Assembly: GCF_035978755.1 (NCBI RefSeq)
Contig: NZ_CP108414.1
Location: 2,170,001-2,234,000 of the forward strand
Origin: Streptomyces sp. NBC_01298
Lineage (GTDB): Bacteria > Actinomycetota > Actinomycetes > Streptomycetales > Streptomycetaceae
Reading direction: 5' to 3'
Length of the DNA: 64,000 nucleotides
The translations under genes were made by a program, and so were the position numbers. Below are positions 1-9,660 of this stretch, in pieces. The notes beneath the pieces are model-generated. The model saw only the letters and a program-made list of their open reading frames with translations, was not told the DNA's origin and did not search any database. The stretch's first letter is position 1. Every line of letters begins with the position of its first letter.

Positions 1-1033
1 TGTCGGAGCTGATGACGCTGCGGCGCTTCATGTAGTCGGAGGCCGACACCGCGATGTCGACGCGTCCGTGCATGAGGCCGAAGGCGCGGATCCGCTCCAT
101 GGGGCCGCACAGTTCGAAGGTGCTCGGGTCGAGGCTGTGCAGGTACGGGGCGACGGCCGCGAGGAATCCGCTGTGGAAGGCGTGGTCGCCGGTGCGCAGC
201 TCGGGCGTGTACAACCGCAGGTCGTGCGAGAGGAACTTGGCGCCCTTGCGGGCCAGCAGGTCCGGGCGGCCGACGCTGCGCAGGAAGCTGTCGGTGTACT
301 GGTGCACCAGGACGCGGTCGCCGATGCTGCGCAGCTCGTGGCGGCGGTTGGTGATCGACGGCTGGTCGGACTCCCGCTCCCACATCCACCGGTAGACGGG
401 GGTGGCGAGGATGGTGAAGGAGCGGGCGTGGAAGTTCGCGACCGTGGAGAAGTAGGTGTCCTCGAAGAAGACGCCCTCGGGGAAGCGGATCCCGTGGTTG
501 TCGAGGAAGTCGCGGCGGTACAGCTTTCCGGCGGCGATCGGGTCGTCGATCAGCTCGGGCATGCCGCCCAGGCCGGCGACCGTCTGGTCGGCCGGGTAGA
601 GCTGGGGCTGCCAGACGGTGAGCTCGTCCGTGGCGTGGTTGATGCGCACGACACGGCCGGCGGTGATCTCCGAGCCGGTGACGAGCGCGGAGGACAGCAG
701 GGTCTCGGCGGCCTTGAGCGGGAGTTCGTCGTCCGCGTCGAGGAACATCACGAACTGGCCCGAGGCCGCCTCGATGCCGTTGTTGCGGGGGGCGCCGCAA
801 CCGCCGCTGTTCTGCGGCCGCTCGATGACCCGGACGCGTCCGTCCTGGGCCGCGAACTGGTGGGCCAGCGCGAGGGTGCCGTCGGTGGAACGGTCGTCGA
901 CGACGAGCACCTCGACCCCGCGGTGCGTCTGCGCCAGGGCCGACTGGAGGGCCCGGGCGAGCGTGGCGCTCGCGTTGAAGGCCGGTATGACGATGGTGAC
1001 GCCGTAGTGCGATATGTCGACCGGGAAGCTCAT
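1..1033 (-). CDS. Family 2 glycosyltransferase (C-terminus cut by window edge)
   Basis: I translated this frame from the reverse strand. It starts at an ATG at 1033 and stays open to base 1, giving 344 visible residues. The N-terminus has the GT-A fold: a beta-strand TIVIPAFNAS (13-22), the nucleotide-binding VVDD (44-47) and a metal-binding DADD (99-102). GT2 enzymes of this type transfer a sugar from a nucleotide-sugar to a membrane or wall acceptor at the inner membrane face. The start codon overlaps the stop of the upstream CDP-alcohol transferase (ATGA), so the two are probably translationally coupled and may build the same envelope glycopolymer. Acceptor and sugar are unknown. Confidence 0.88.
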   Translation of the reverse strand, partial: MSFPVDISHYGVTIVIPAFNASATLARALQSALAQTHRGVEVLVVDDRSTDGTLALAHQFAAQDGRVRVIERPQNSGGCGAPRNNGIEAASGQFVMFLDADDELPLKAAETLLSSALVTGSEITAGRVVRINHATDELTVWQPQLYPADQTVAGLGGMPELIDDPIAAGKLYRRDFLDNHGIRFPEGVFFEDTYFSTVANFHARSFTILATPVYRWMWERESDQPSITNRRHELRSIGDRVLVHQYTDSFLRSVGRPDLLARKGAKFLSHDLRLYTPELRTGDHAFHSGFLAAVAPYLHSLDPSTFELCGPMERIRAFGLMHGRVDIAVSASDYMKRRSVISSD

Positions 1034-2211
1034 CGAGAGTAGTGCTCCGGTTCGACGTAGCCGGGCCGCAGGGCCTGGGCCGGAATCTTGGAGAGCTGCA
1101 TGGTGTCCGTCGCCACGCCCGTGTACTCGTTCGGGTAGGGCGCGGGGTACGGCACGAAGCCGGGGTCCTCGTACGGCTCGGGGGCGGGGAAGCGCTGGGC
1201 GGCTTCCTCCACCTCGCTCAGGTCGTCCTCGCCGCGCCGGCGGTGGCGTCCGGCGTGCAGGTGCTCGGCTATGGAGCCCGCCCGCGTCGGGATGTTGTGG
1301 GGGTCGAGGCGTTCCATCGTGCGCGTGAAGTCCCGGGTGGAGAGCCAGAACTTGAACATGATGACGAGCTCGAAGCCGCCCATCAGCACGGCCGACACCG
1401 CCGTGGTCCACAGGATGTGGCCGATGACGGGGCCGATGATGAAGATGAACATCTGGAACTCGATGCCGCTGATGAGGTGCGGCCGGATGCGGCTCTGCAC
1501 CAGCGCGTGGCGCACCCGCGCGTACCAGGGGAACTTCTCGCGGAACTGCTCGTGCAGGTCGATGACCTCGGCCTGTTCGGCGTCCGTGCTCTGGCGCTTG
1601 AGCTCGTCGGCCTGGCCCAGGGGGTTCTCGCGCAGCAGGTCCTCGATGAAGACGACCTTGCGCTCCTCCTCCTCGACTCCCTGTTCCGCCTGGCGGGCGA
1701 GGGTGACGGCGGCGATCTTGGCGCGCATGGACATGCGCATCTTGTAGATCTGGAGGGCGTCGACGTAGCGGAGCATGTCGAGGAAGATCACGACGAGGGC
1801 CGCGAGCAGGTACACCTCTTCGTCGTTCTGGACGAACTGCCCGCCCATCAGGGTGAGCGCGCAGACCAGGACGCGGATGCGGTCGAAGACGTAGTCGAGC
1901 CAGCCGCCGAAGATGGTCCCGTTGCCCTTGAGGCGGGCGAGCTTGCCGTCGATGCAGTCGAGGATGAAGCTGAGGTGGTACAGGGCGGCGCCGATGCACA
2001 GCGAGATCCAGTCGCCCTGGAAGAAGAAGTACGCCGAGCCCAAGCCCACGAAGAGCGCGGCCCACGTCACCCGGTTCGGCGTGACGAAGTTCCATCGCGC
2101 CAGCACGCAGACGAGACGGGTCGCTATCGGGTCGACCAGAAGGACTGTCCACCAGGCGTCCCGCTTCTTGCAGGTCAGCTTCTGGACGGCCTTCAGTGAC
2201 AGCTTGGACAT
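1030..2211 (-). CDS. CDP-alcohol phosphatidyltransferase family membrane protein
   Basis: The 393-residue protein carries the full family signature DGx2ARx8Gx3Dx3D at residues 88-110 (DGKLAR, then G, D and D at the right spacing). This signature binds the metal and CDP in enzymes that move a phospho-alcohol from CDP-alcohol to an acceptor. Several hydrophobic segments follow (about 46-64, 70-86, 110-140, 245-300). A long charged stretch (about 165-225) and a Pro/Tyr-rich tail are extra to the usual ~200-residue core. It overlaps the downstream GT2 gene by 4 bp, which suggests a shared wall or lipid polymer pathway. The alcohol substrate cannot be told from sequence. Confidence 0.87.
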   Translation of the reverse strand: MSKLSLKAVQKLTCKKRDAWWTVLLVDPIATRLVCVLARWNFVTPNRVTWAALFVGLGSAYFFFQGDWISLCIGAALYHLSFILDCIDGKLARLKGNGTIFGGWLDYVFDRIRVLVCALTLMGGQFVQNDEEVYLLAALVVIFLDMLRYVDALQIYKMRMSMRAKIAAVTLARQAEQGVEEEERKVVFIEDLLRENPLGQADELKRQSTDAEQAEVIDLHEQFREKFPWYARVRHALVQSRIRPHLISGIEFQMFIFIIGPVIGHILWTTAVSAVLMGGFELVIMFKFWLSTRDFTRTMERLDPHNIPTRAGSIAEHLHAGRHRRRGEDDLSEVEEAAQRFPAPEPYEDPGFVPYPAPYPNEYTGVATDTMQLSKIPAQALRPGYVEPEHYSR

Positions 2212-2427
2212 AACCCCTCAGTCATCGACACCGGCACGGGATGTACAGGCAGAACCCTCATCCTGTGATCACGTGTGACGGCAAGTGGCGGTCAACGACC
2301 CCAACCATTCACTTATGGTTCAGGTAAAGGGCGTTCTTCAGACTTTAGCAAGACGTGACAGACGGCAGCTAGGCCGGAAGTCGGCAGCCGTCCTCGCCAA
2401 ACGCCCACAGGGTCGGACCAAACAGCC

Positions 2428-4038
2428 TTACTGGACACGCCATGGAGTGAACTCCAGGCCATCGGATCCCAGTTGCTGCCGGGCGACGCGCAGTCGTCCG
2501 TCCATTCCCACCGTGACGATCACCACACGGCCCTGGCTGTCGAAGGCGGTGGCGGGCGGGACGATCGAGCGCTCCCCCGACGGCGACCACCACACTCCCG
2601 TGTCCGGCCGCCCGTCCGGGTGCGCGCCGATCGCCGGCACTCCCCCGTGGCCGCCGCGCACGAGCACCGTGCAGCCCCAGCCCTGAATGTCCGCGCCCAC
2701 GACCCCGGCGACCGGTCCGTCCCCGTCGGGTCCGCCGAGGCCTATCGGCGCATGGGCGCCCGGCCACCAGACGCAGACCTCGTTCGTCGCCGCGTAGCGG
2801 AAGCGCACCGTCCCGGATTCCGGGGCGGCCGACAGGCTGCCGGCGCGGGGGCTCACCGGGATCCGGCGGTCCTCCTGCCATCCCGACGCCGTGCCCGAGG
2901 CCGCGTTCCCGTGGTACCAGTGCACCGCGCCGTCGCCGTCACGGGTCCGGGCCACGAGGTGCACGCCGCCGTCGGGCGAGGCGAAGACCGCCATCTCGTC
3001 GGCGACCTTCCGCCCGCGCAGGGCCTCCCAGCCGCTCAGCACCCCCTTCGGGGACTGCTTGAGCACGCTGATGCCCCGTCCGAAGTTGCGGACGAAGACG
3101 TTCATGAAGCCGTCGGCGGCGAAGGCGGCCACCGGGAACCCGATGGAGCGGGCCACCTGCCACGACGTGTGGGGGTTGCCGAGCTTGACCCACGGCCCCA
3201 GGGGCCGGCCCGTCTGGTACTGGGCGGCGTACACCACCTCGATGTCGGCGCCGCCCTCCTTGCGGTCGGTCCGGCTCAGACCGATCAGGTAGGCGTAGCC
3301 GTCGGGCCCCTGGACCACGGTCAGCCCCGGCATCAGGTCCGGGCCTTCGAGCAGCTCGGGTCCGCTCCACCCCTCGGCCTCGGTGCGGCCCTCGGTCCAC
3401 CGGACGACGCCGGCCGCCGTGGGCAGGTACGCGGACAGCCGGCCGTCCTTGCCGCTGACCAGCCACCGGGACGGCAGCGGGTACCGGGAGGCGGACTCGG
3501 GAGGGAGCGCGGGGTCCGTGCCGGCCGCGCGGCAGTCGACGAAGACGGGCACGCCGACGGCCCGCTGATAGCGGCGGGCCGCCCTCAGGGCGCTGCGCGC
3601 GGCCTGGCCGCGGGCCGGCGGCTCGTGGACGATGGGGAGCTTGCGCTCCTTGTCGTAGCCGACGTGCGTGGGATCCGGGTCCAGCGTGCGCACGCGGACG
3701 GGCCCGGTCTCGTGGAAGACGTCGAGGATCTGGCCCGTGACGCTGCCCACTCCGGCGTCGAGTACGAAGGGGTCTCCGGAGAACCGGCAGCCGCGCCGGC
3801 GGGCCTCGGTCACGGCCGCTTCCAGAGCGCGGTATTCGGAGTCGCCGCCGCCGTCGAGGCAGACGATCTCGATCGCCGAGCCGTCGGGCTCCGAGGCGAT
3901 CAGGGGGACGGCGTCACCGGGCGTGGCCACGACGATCGCCACCGGGCCGGTCCGGGCGGCCCCCGTACGCGGGGCTGCCGAGGTCTGCTCGGAGGGCGTG
4001 GCGCCGCGTCTCGCCCGACGTCCGGTCGCTCGGACCAT
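2428..4038 (-). CDS. Beta-propeller-like protein with degenerate PIG-L-like N-terminal domain
   Basis: 536 residues with no signal peptide. The N-terminal ~170 residues have an alpha/beta pattern resembling PIG-L/LmbE deacetylases: a strand PVAIVVATPGDAV (32-44), then IEIVCLDGGG and a helix rich in Arg and Glu. The zinc-binding HPDD motif of active enzymes reads TPGD here, so catalysis of the usual kind is unlikely. From about residue 190 there are repeated Trp-containing strands with Asp-Gly turns (for example WEALRG, WYHGN, WWSPSG), as in sialidase-like or PLL-type propellers that bind glycans. It lies just upstream of the envelope genes on the same strand. Domain calls are by eye. Confidence 0.6.
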   Translation of the reverse strand: MVRATGRRARRGATPSEQTSAAPRTGAARTGPVAIVVATPGDAVPLIASEPDGSAIEIVCLDGGGDSEYRALEAAVTEARRRGCRFSGDPFVLDAGVGSVTGQILDVFHETGPVRVRTLDPDPTHVGYDKERKLPIVHEPPARGQAARSALRAARRYQRAVGVPVFVDCRAAGTDPALPPESASRYPLPSRWLVSGKDGRLSAYLPTAAGVVRWTEGRTEAEGWSGPELLEGPDLMPGLTVVQGPDGYAYLIGLSRTDRKEGGADIEVVYAAQYQTGRPLGPWVKLGNPHTSWQVARSIGFPVAAFAADGFMNVFVRNFGRGISVLKQSPKGVLSGWEALRGRKVADEMAVFASPDGGVHLVARTRDGDGAVHWYHGNAASGTASGWQEDRRIPVSPRAGSLSAAPESGTVRFRYAATNEVCVWWPGAHAPIGLGGPDGDGPVAGVVGADIQGWGCTVLVRGGHGGVPAIGAHPDGRPDTGVWWSPSGERSIVPPATAFDSQGRVVIVTVGMDGRLRVARQQLGSDGLEFTPWRVQ

Positions 4039-4203
4039 TGGCTCTGCTCCCCATTCCCCTCGCGGCTGCGTTTATCCACTTCATACCGACCCCGAAGACG
4101 ATAGGCGCTCTCCCGTTCGAGTTGAAAATCTGCCTATAGTGCAGCGGCATCCGGCCCACCGCGCCGTCCGTCAGCCGACCGAGGCCCCGAGGATTCGAGC
4201 AGT

Positions 4204-5280
4204 ATGACCCAACAGACCGCCCCGCCCGGCCATCGGAACACCGGGCGACGTGGAGTGCGTCCGCCCAGGTCACGCGGCCGCCGCGCCATGAAGATCGTCC
4301 TGGTGGTGGTGGTCCTGCTCCTGCTCGGCGCCGCCGGCACCGGCTGGTGGGCTTACAACCACCTCAACGGGAACATCGACAGCGTCGACCTGGACCAGGC
4401 GATCGGCGTCGACAACCGGCCGGCGAAGGTCCCGGACAGCGGGCAGAACATCCTGGTGCTCGGCTCCGACTCGCGCGCCGGCGCCAACGGCGAGCTCGAC
4501 CACGGCGATGTCAGCGGTTCGCGCTCGGACACCAACATGCTGGTGCACATACCCGAGGGCCGTAAGAAGGCCACCGCGATCAGCATCCCCCGCGACACCC
4601 TCGTGACGCGACCCGAGTGCAAGGACAAGAACGGCAAGTCGATCCCGGGTGCGAATCGCGTCATGATCAACGCCGTCATCGGGACGGGCGGGCCCGCCTG
4701 TGTCGTCAAGACCGTCGAGCAGATGTCCGGCATCCGCGTCGACCACCTGGTGAAGGTGGAGTTCGCCGGCTTCAAGGAGCTCGTGGACGCGCTAGGCGGC
4801 GTGGACGTCACCCTCGACAAGCCCATCAAGGGCGGCCTGAACCTCGACGCCGGCACGCACCGCCTCAACGGCGCGGACTCGCTCAAGTTCGTTCGCACCC
4901 GCCACGGTTACGGCGACGGCAGCGACCTCGGGCGCATCGACCTGCAGCAGAAGTTCATGATCGCGATGCTGTCCGAGATCAAGAAGCAGGACGTCCTCAG
5001 CAGCCCGGCCCGGCTCTACAAGCTCGCCGACGCCGGCACCAAGGCACTGACCACGGACGCCGAACTCGACTCCCTCAAGGGCCTGTCGGACTTCGCCCAG
5101 AGCATGAAGGGCGTGGATCCGGAGACCATGGAGACGATCATGCTCCCGGTCGACTACGACAAGATCGACAAGAACCGCGTCGTCGCCGTGGAGCCGCAGT
5201 CCGGCCAGCTGTGGGAGGCCCTGCGCAACGACCGGCCGATCCCGGCCGCCGCGAAGAAGTCCCCCGCCACCGGCGGCTGA
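4204..5280 (+). CDS. LytR-CpsA-Psr (LCP) family cell-wall glycopolymer ligase
   Basis: 358 residues: a short basic cytoplasmic tail, one transmembrane helix (about 28-48) and an extracellular LCP domain. LCP motifs are present: LVLGSDSRAG near residue 83, RSDTNMLVHI with the following SIPRDT, the ALGGVDVTLD block, and the LNGADSLKFVRTRHG block ending in DLGRIDLQQKF. The conserved Asp and Arg residues that bind the pyrophosphate of lipid-linked donors are therefore present. LCP enzymes attach teichoic acid or other polymers to peptidoglycan outside the membrane. The gene is divergent from the propeller-like gene and ends in a strong hairpin. Confidence 0.92.
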   Translation: MTQQTAPPGHRNTGRRGVRPPRSRGRRAMKIVLVVVVLLLLGAAGTGWWAYNHLNGNIDSVDLDQAIGVDNRPAKVPDSGQNILVLGSDSRAGANGELDHGDVSGSRSDTNMLVHIPEGRKKATAISIPRDTLVTRPECKDKNGKSIPGANRVMINAVIGTGGPACVVKTVEQMSGIRVDHLVKVEFAGFKELVDALGGVDVTLDKPIKGGLNLDAGTHRLNGADSLKFVRTRHGYGDGSDLGRIDLQQKFMIAMLSEIKKQDVLSSPARLYKLADAGTKALTTDAELDSLKGLSDFAQSMKGVDPETMETIMLPVDYDKIDKNRVVAVEPQSGQLWEALRNDRPIPAAAKKSPATGG

Positions 5281-5302
5281 CCGACACCGCTCGCGGCTCG
5301 CG

Positions 5303-5330
5303 GCCCCGGCCCCCGATGGGGGGCCGGGGC
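5303..5330. terminator. Bidirectional hairpin terminator between LCP and GNAT genes
   Basis: GCCCCGGCCCCC pairs with GGGGGCCGGGGC across a short loop in the 59-bp gap between two convergent genes. It can serve both. Confidence 0.7.
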
Positions 5331-5339
5331 TCGTCGGCG

Positions 5340-5855
5340 TCAAGAGCCGTCGCCGCCCAGTGCCGCCCGCCAGTTGCCGCTCGCGTGCCACTCCCCCGGC
5401 GGGTACTCGAACCGCACCTCCCCGAGGAGCGTGAACCCCGCCGCGCGGCACACCGCCTTGGAGGCCGGGTGGTCGACGGACGGGAAGGCGTGCACGTGCT
5501 GGCGGGTGCCGTGGACGCCCGCGTGGGCGACGAGGGCCCGGGCCGCGCGGGCCGCGAGCCCCCGGCCCTGGAACTCGGGCAGGATGCCCCAGCCGGTCTC
5601 GTAGACCTCCTCGCCCTCCCAGAGGCGCTCCCAGAAGCCGACGCTGCCCACGCTCTCCCCGTCGGCCACGACCCGGAACATCCGCCCGGCCCCCGGCTCC
5701 CGGGCGCTCAGCGCCAGGTAGCGCCTGTGCCGGTCCCGAAGCTTGGCCTCGGTCTCCGGGCCGCCCAGGTGCCCCGTCATGGCCGGCTCGTTCTTGCGCA
5801 GCAACAGCCAGAAGTCGTCCTCGGCCCAGGGTTCCAGCTTCACGGTGATCTCCAT
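5340..5855 (-). CDS. GNAT family N-acetyltransferase
   Basis: 171 residues from an ATG at 5855. The acetyl-CoA pyrophosphate loop is seen as PEFQGRGLAARAARAL (about residues 93-108), the Q/RxxGxG/A signature of GNAT enzymes. A preceding strand GSVGFWERL and a later aromatic strand GFTLLGEVRFEYP complete the fold. This looks like the RimJ/RimL type that acetylates amines on small molecules or protein N-termini. The substrate is unknown. It is convergent with the LCP gene, and its start lies 20 bp from the stop of the permease gene behind it on the same strand. Confidence 0.85.
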   Translation of the reverse strand: MEITVKLEPWAEDDFWLLLRKNEPAMTGHLGGPETEAKLRDRHRRYLALSAREPGAGRMFRVVADGESVGSVGFWERLWEGEEVYETGWGILPEFQGRGLAARAARALVAHAGVHGTRQHVHAFPSVDHPASKAVCRAAGFTLLGEVRFEYPPGEWHASGNWRAALGGDGS

Positions 5856-5875
5856 GCCCTCACCGTAGATCGGCG

Positions 5876-7390
5876 TCAGCGGCCCTCGCGTGCCGGGTTC
5901 GGAGTCATGCCCTCGCCCCGGCCCAGCCGGCTGTGCTGCTTGCCGTAGAGGAAGTAGACGAAGAAGCCGACGACCATCCAGATCCCGAACCGCAGCCAGG
6001 TCTCGGCCGGCAGGTTCAGCATCAGCCAGACCGACGCGGCGATCGACACGATGGGCACGAACGGCACCCACGGGGTGCGGAAGGACCGGTGCAGGTCGGG
6101 CCGGGTGCGGCGCAGGACCATCACGCCGAGCGCGACGACGACGAAGGCGAAGAGCGTGCCGATGTTCACCAGGGTCGCCAGCTCGTTGATGCTGGTGAAT
6201 CCGGCGACGACCGCGATGATCCCGCCGAGCAGGATCGTCGGCCGGTAGGGCGTACGGAACTTCGGGTGGGTCCGCGAGAAGAAGCGCGGCAGCAGCCCGT
6301 CGCGGCTCATCGCGAAGAACACCCGGGTCTGGCCGAGCAGCAGGATCATGCACACCGTGGTCAGGCCCACGGCGGCGCCGAAGCTGATGATGCCCCCGTA
6401 CACCGGATGCCCGGCGGATTTGAAGGCGTCGGCCAGCGGGGCGCTGACGGAGAGCTCCTTGTAGTTCTGCATGCCGGTCACCACGATCGAGACCGCCACG
6501 TAGAGCACGGTGCAGATGATCAGCGAGCCGAGGATGCCGCGCGGCATGTCCCGCTGCGGGAGCTTGGTCTCCTCGGCCGCGGTGGCCACCACGTCGAAGC
6601 CGATGAAGGCGAAGAAGACCACGGAGGCGGCGGTGAAGATGCCCATGACGCCGAAGTTGGTGGGCTCGTAGCCGAAGAGCAGCTGGACGAGCGGGGCGTC
6701 CAGTCCGGAGCCGCCCGTCTGCGGTTCGGCCGGCGGGATGAACGGCGTGTAGTTGGACTTCGTGATGAAGAACGCGCCGGCGATGATCACGATGAGCACC
6801 ACCGTGACCTTGATCGCGACGACCACCGCGGTGATCCGCGCGGACAGCTTCACCCCGATGACCAGGACCACGGTGAGGACCAGGACCAGGAGGAAGGCGA
6901 GCAGGTCGAAGTGGCCGCCCGGAACGTCGGGCCCCTGGAGCGAGGCGGGCAGGTGGACTCCGGCGTTGTCCATGAGCGAGCGGACGTACCCCGACCAGCC
7001 GACGGCCACGACCGCGGTGCCGAGCGCGAACTCCAGCACGAGGTCCCAGCCGATGATCCAGGCGGGCAGCTCGCCGATCGAGGCGTACGAGAAGGTGTAC
7101 GCGGATCCGGCCACCGGGACGGTCGAGGCGAACTCGGCGTAGCACAGGGCGGCGAGCGCGCACACGATGCCGGCGGCGACGAACGCGAGGGCCGTGGAGG
7201 GGCCCGCGGTCTCCTTGGCGACCTTGCCCGTGAGGACGAAGATGCCGGTGCCGATGATCACGCCGACGCCGAAGACGGTGAGGTCCCAGGAGGAGAGTGA
7301 CTTCTTGAGCTGGTGTTCCGGCTCTTCCGTGTCGAGGATCGACTGTTCGACTGATTTGGTACGGAAGGGACCGTTCAGGTTCCTACTCAC
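5876..7390 (-). CDS. APC superfamily amino-acid permease (cationic amino-acid transporter type)
   Basis: 504 residues with about 12 transmembrane helices. The start is a GTG at 7390 with GGAGG seven bases upstream; the longer upstream reading frame has no such site. The first helix carries GVGVIIGTGIFVLTG (about 38-52), the substrate-binding unwound region of APC transporters, followed by a CYAEFASTVPVAGSAY block typical of the YfnA/CAT branch. The FIGFDVVATAAEE motif in the middle also fits this branch. It should import amino acids in symport with protons. The gene lies downstream of dxs on the same strand but is separated from it by a terminator. Confidence 0.9.
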   Translation of the reverse strand: MSRNLNGPFRTKSVEQSILDTEEPEHQLKKSLSSWDLTVFGVGVIIGTGIFVLTGKVAKETAGPSTALAFVAAGIVCALAALCYAEFASTVPVAGSAYTFSYASIGELPAWIIGWDLVLEFALGTAVVAVGWSGYVRSLMDNAGVHLPASLQGPDVPGGHFDLLAFLLVLVLTVVLVIGVKLSARITAVVVAIKVTVVLIVIIAGAFFITKSNYTPFIPPAEPQTGGSGLDAPLVQLLFGYEPTNFGVMGIFTAASVVFFAFIGFDVVATAAEETKLPQRDMPRGILGSLIICTVLYVAVSIVVTGMQNYKELSVSAPLADAFKSAGHPVYGGIISFGAAVGLTTVCMILLLGQTRVFFAMSRDGLLPRFFSRTHPKFRTPYRPTILLGGIIAVVAGFTSINELATLVNIGTLFAFVVVALGVMVLRRTRPDLHRSFRTPWVPFVPIVSIAASVWLMLNLPAETWLRFGIWMVVGFFVYFLYGKQHSRLGRGEGMTPNPAREGR

Positions 7391-7427
7391 CGACGCACCT
7401 CCGCGAGGCAGACCGCATCGAAACGAA

Positions 7428-7472
7428 ACGGGCCGGAAGGCCCACCCTCCCAGGGTGAACCTCCCGGCCCGT
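7428..7472 (-). terminator. Terminator downstream of dxs
   Basis: ACGGGCCGG pairs with CCGGCCCGT, with an inner ACCCT/AGGGT stem, just past the dxs stop codon. It separates dxs from the permease gene. Confidence 0.65.
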
Positions 7473-7491
7473 GACGTGCAACCGCAGATGA

Positions 7492-9408
7492 TCAGTCGAC
7501 GGTGGCGGCCGGCTCGCTGTCGTAGCGCCCGTCGAGCTTGGCCACCAGGCCGGTGACCTGGCGCGCGATGTCCGGGGCGGTCAGACCGATCTCGGCCATG
7601 ACCTCCTTGCGCGTGGCGTGGTCCAGGAAGCGCTGCGGAATGCCGAAGTCGCGCAGCGGTACGTCGACCCCCGCGTCCCGCAGTGCCTGCGCGACGGCGG
7701 AGCCCACACCGCCGCTGCGGCTGTTGTCCTCGACGGTGACGACCACGCGGTGGCCGTCGGCGAGCGGGGCCAGGGCCTCGTCCACCGGCTTGACCCAGCG
7801 GGGGTCGACCACGGTCGTGGAGATGCCCTGCTTGTCGAGGAGATCGGCGATCTCCAGGCACATCGGGGCGAGCGCGCCGACCGAGACGAGCAGTACGTCC
7901 GGTCGGGTGACTTCGGGGGCCGGGGTGCGCAGCACGTCCATGCCGCCGATCCGTCCGACGGCCGGGACGGCCGGGCCGACGACGCCCTTGGAGAAGCGCA
8001 CGACGGTCGGCGCGTCCTTCACCAGGACGGCCTCGTTCAGCTGGGCGCGCAGCTGCTCCGCGTCGCGCGGGGCGGCCAGGCGCAGGCCCGGGACCACCTG
8101 GAGGATGGACATGTCCCACATGCCGTTGTGGGAGGCGCCGTCGGTGCCGGTGACACCGGCGCGGTCCAGGACGAAGGTGACCCCGCACTTGTGCAGGGCC
8201 ACGTCCATCAGGACCTGGTCGAAGGCGCGGTTGAGGAAGGTCGCGTACACCGCGAAGACCGGGTGGGCGCCGCCGGAGGCCAGGCCCGCCGCCGAGGTGG
8301 CGCCGTGCTGCTCGGCGATGCCGACGTCGAAGATCCGGTCCGGGTAGGCGTCGGCGAACTTCTTCAGGCCGACCGGCTGGAGCATGGCCGCGGTGATGGC
8401 GACGATGTCCTTGCGGTCCCGGCCCAGCTTGACCATCTCGTCGGCGAAGACCGAGGTCCAGCTGGCGGCGTCGGTGGAGACCGGCAGGCCGGTGTCCGGG
8501 TGGATCACGCCGACGGCGTGGAAGCGGTCCGCCTCGTCCTGGACGGCCGGCTCGTAGCCCCGGCCCTTCTGGGTGAGGCAGTGCACGATGACCGGTCCGC
8601 TGAAGCGCTTGGCGCGCTGCAGGGCCGACTCCAGGGCCTCGATGTCGTGGCCGTCGATGGGGCCGATGTACTTCAGGCCCAGGTCCTCGAACATGCCCTG
8701 CGGGGCGATGAAGTCCTTGAGGCCCTTCTTGGCCCCGTGCAGGGTCTCGTAGAGGGGCTTCCCGACGACCGGGGTGCGCTCCAGGAGGTCCTTGCCGCGG
8801 GCCAGGAAGCGCTCGTAGCCGTCCGTGGTGCGCAGGGTGGCCAGGTGGTTCGCGAGGCCGCCGATGGTGGGGCCGTACGAGCGCTCGTTGTCGTTGACGA
8901 CGATCACCAGGGGGCGGTCCTTGGCGGCGGCGATGTTGTTCAGCGCCTCCCAGGCCATCCCGCCGGTGAGGGCGCCGTCGCCGATCACCGCGGCGACGTG
9001 GTGGTCCTCCTTGCCGAGCACCTCGTTGGCCTTCGCGAAGCCGTCGGCCCAGCCCAGCACGGTGGACGCGTGCGAGTTCTCGATCACGTCGTGCTCGGAC
9101 TCGGCGCGCGAGGGGTAGCCCGACAGGCCGCCCTTGGTGCGCAGCCCGCGGAAGTCCTGGCGGCCGGTGAGCAGCTTGTGCACGTAGGCCTGGTGGCCGG
9201 TGTCGAAGAGGACCTTGTCCTTGGGCGAGTCGAAGACCCTGTGCAGAGCGATCGTCAGCTCTACGACACCGAGGTTGGGGCCGAGGTGCCCGCCGGTCTT
9301 GGAGACGGCGTCGACGAGGAAGGTCCTGATCTCTGCGGCGAGCCGGTCGAGCTCCTCCTGGCTGAGCCGGTCCAGATCGCGCGGTCCCTTGATGCGGGTC
9401 AGCAGCAC
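7492..9408 (-). CDS. dxs: 1-deoxy-D-xylulose-5-phosphate synthase
   Basis: 638 residues, full length for the family. The enzyme condenses pyruvate and glyceraldehyde 3-phosphate using thiamine diphosphate, the first step of the MEP isoprenoid pathway. The N-terminal [16 protein letters not shown] block, the ThDP/Mg motif starting GDGALTGG, the transketolase central block with QHG and the [15 protein letters not shown] region, and a C-terminal transketolase domain are all visible. The gene stands alone between terminators. Its place next to the xylose-type transporter and the permease matches my memory of S. coelicolor gene order. Confidence 0.96.
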   Translation of the reverse strand: MLLTRIKGPRDLDRLSQEELDRLAAEIRTFLVDAVSKTGGHLGPNLGVVELTIALHRVFDSPKDKVLFDTGHQAYVHKLLTGRQDFRGLRTKGGLSGYPSRAESEHDVIENSHASTVLGWADGFAKANEVLGKEDHHVAAVIGDGALTGGMAWEALNNIAAAKDRPLVIVVNDNERSYGPTIGGLANHLATLRTTDGYERFLARGKDLLERTPVVGKPLYETLHGAKKGLKDFIAPQGMFEDLGLKYIGPIDGHDIEALESALQRAKRFSGPVIVHCLTQKGRGYEPAVQDEADRFHAVGVIHPDTGLPVSTDAASWTSVFADEMVKLGRDRKDIVAITAAMLQPVGLKKFADAYPDRIFDVGIAEQHGATSAAGLASGGAHPVFAVYATFLNRAFDQVLMDVALHKCGVTFVLDRAGVTGTDGASHNGMWDMSILQVVPGLRLAAPRDAEQLRAQLNEAVLVKDAPTVVRFSKGVVGPAVPAVGRIGGMDVLRTPAPEVTRPDVLLVSVGALAPMCLEIADLLDKQGISTTVVDPRWVKPVDEALAPLADGHRVVVTVEDNSRSGGVGSAVAQALRDAGVDVPLRDFGIPQRFLDHATRKEVMAEIGLTAPDIARQVTGLVAKLDGRYDSEPAATVD

Positions 9409-9585
9409 CCGTGCCTCCTTGCAGTCGCTTGCTGGTCTGCCGAGTCTAATCTTCGCCAGTTGGGCGTAAGTGAAGCGCGGTCCCGGTCAGGTCACACCTT
9501 TGTCATACCTGTACACATCAGTACGGAGTCACACCCCCCAAAAGGGGGTATTCCCGCACATCTGTACGTACACGCCTACGCGCAG
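9409..9585. other. Intergenic region between xylH end and dxs start
   Basis: This stretch should hold the dxs promoter, transcribed leftward. A C-run and G-run (CCCCCCAAAAGGGGGT near 9534-9549) form a short stem of unknown role. I see no gene. Confidence 0.4.
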
Positions 9586-9618
9586 GTGCCCGGCGCCACA
9601 TCAAGTGGCACCGGGCAC
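9586..9618 (-). terminator. Strong terminator at the end of the xyl operon
   Basis: GTGCCCGG, then GCCAC, a five-base loop ATCAA, then GTGGC and CCGGGCAC: a nearly perfect 13-bp stem right after the permease stop codon. Confidence 0.8.
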
Positions 9619-9660
9619 TGTGACGGTTCTTACCGCCGCGTCACACTCCGCGCACGCCGG

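Noticed and set aside
5876..8188. 770-residue form of the permease
   Set aside because: The first ~266 codons overlap the dxs terminator and dxs itself on another frame; the GTG at 7390 has a clear ribosome site.
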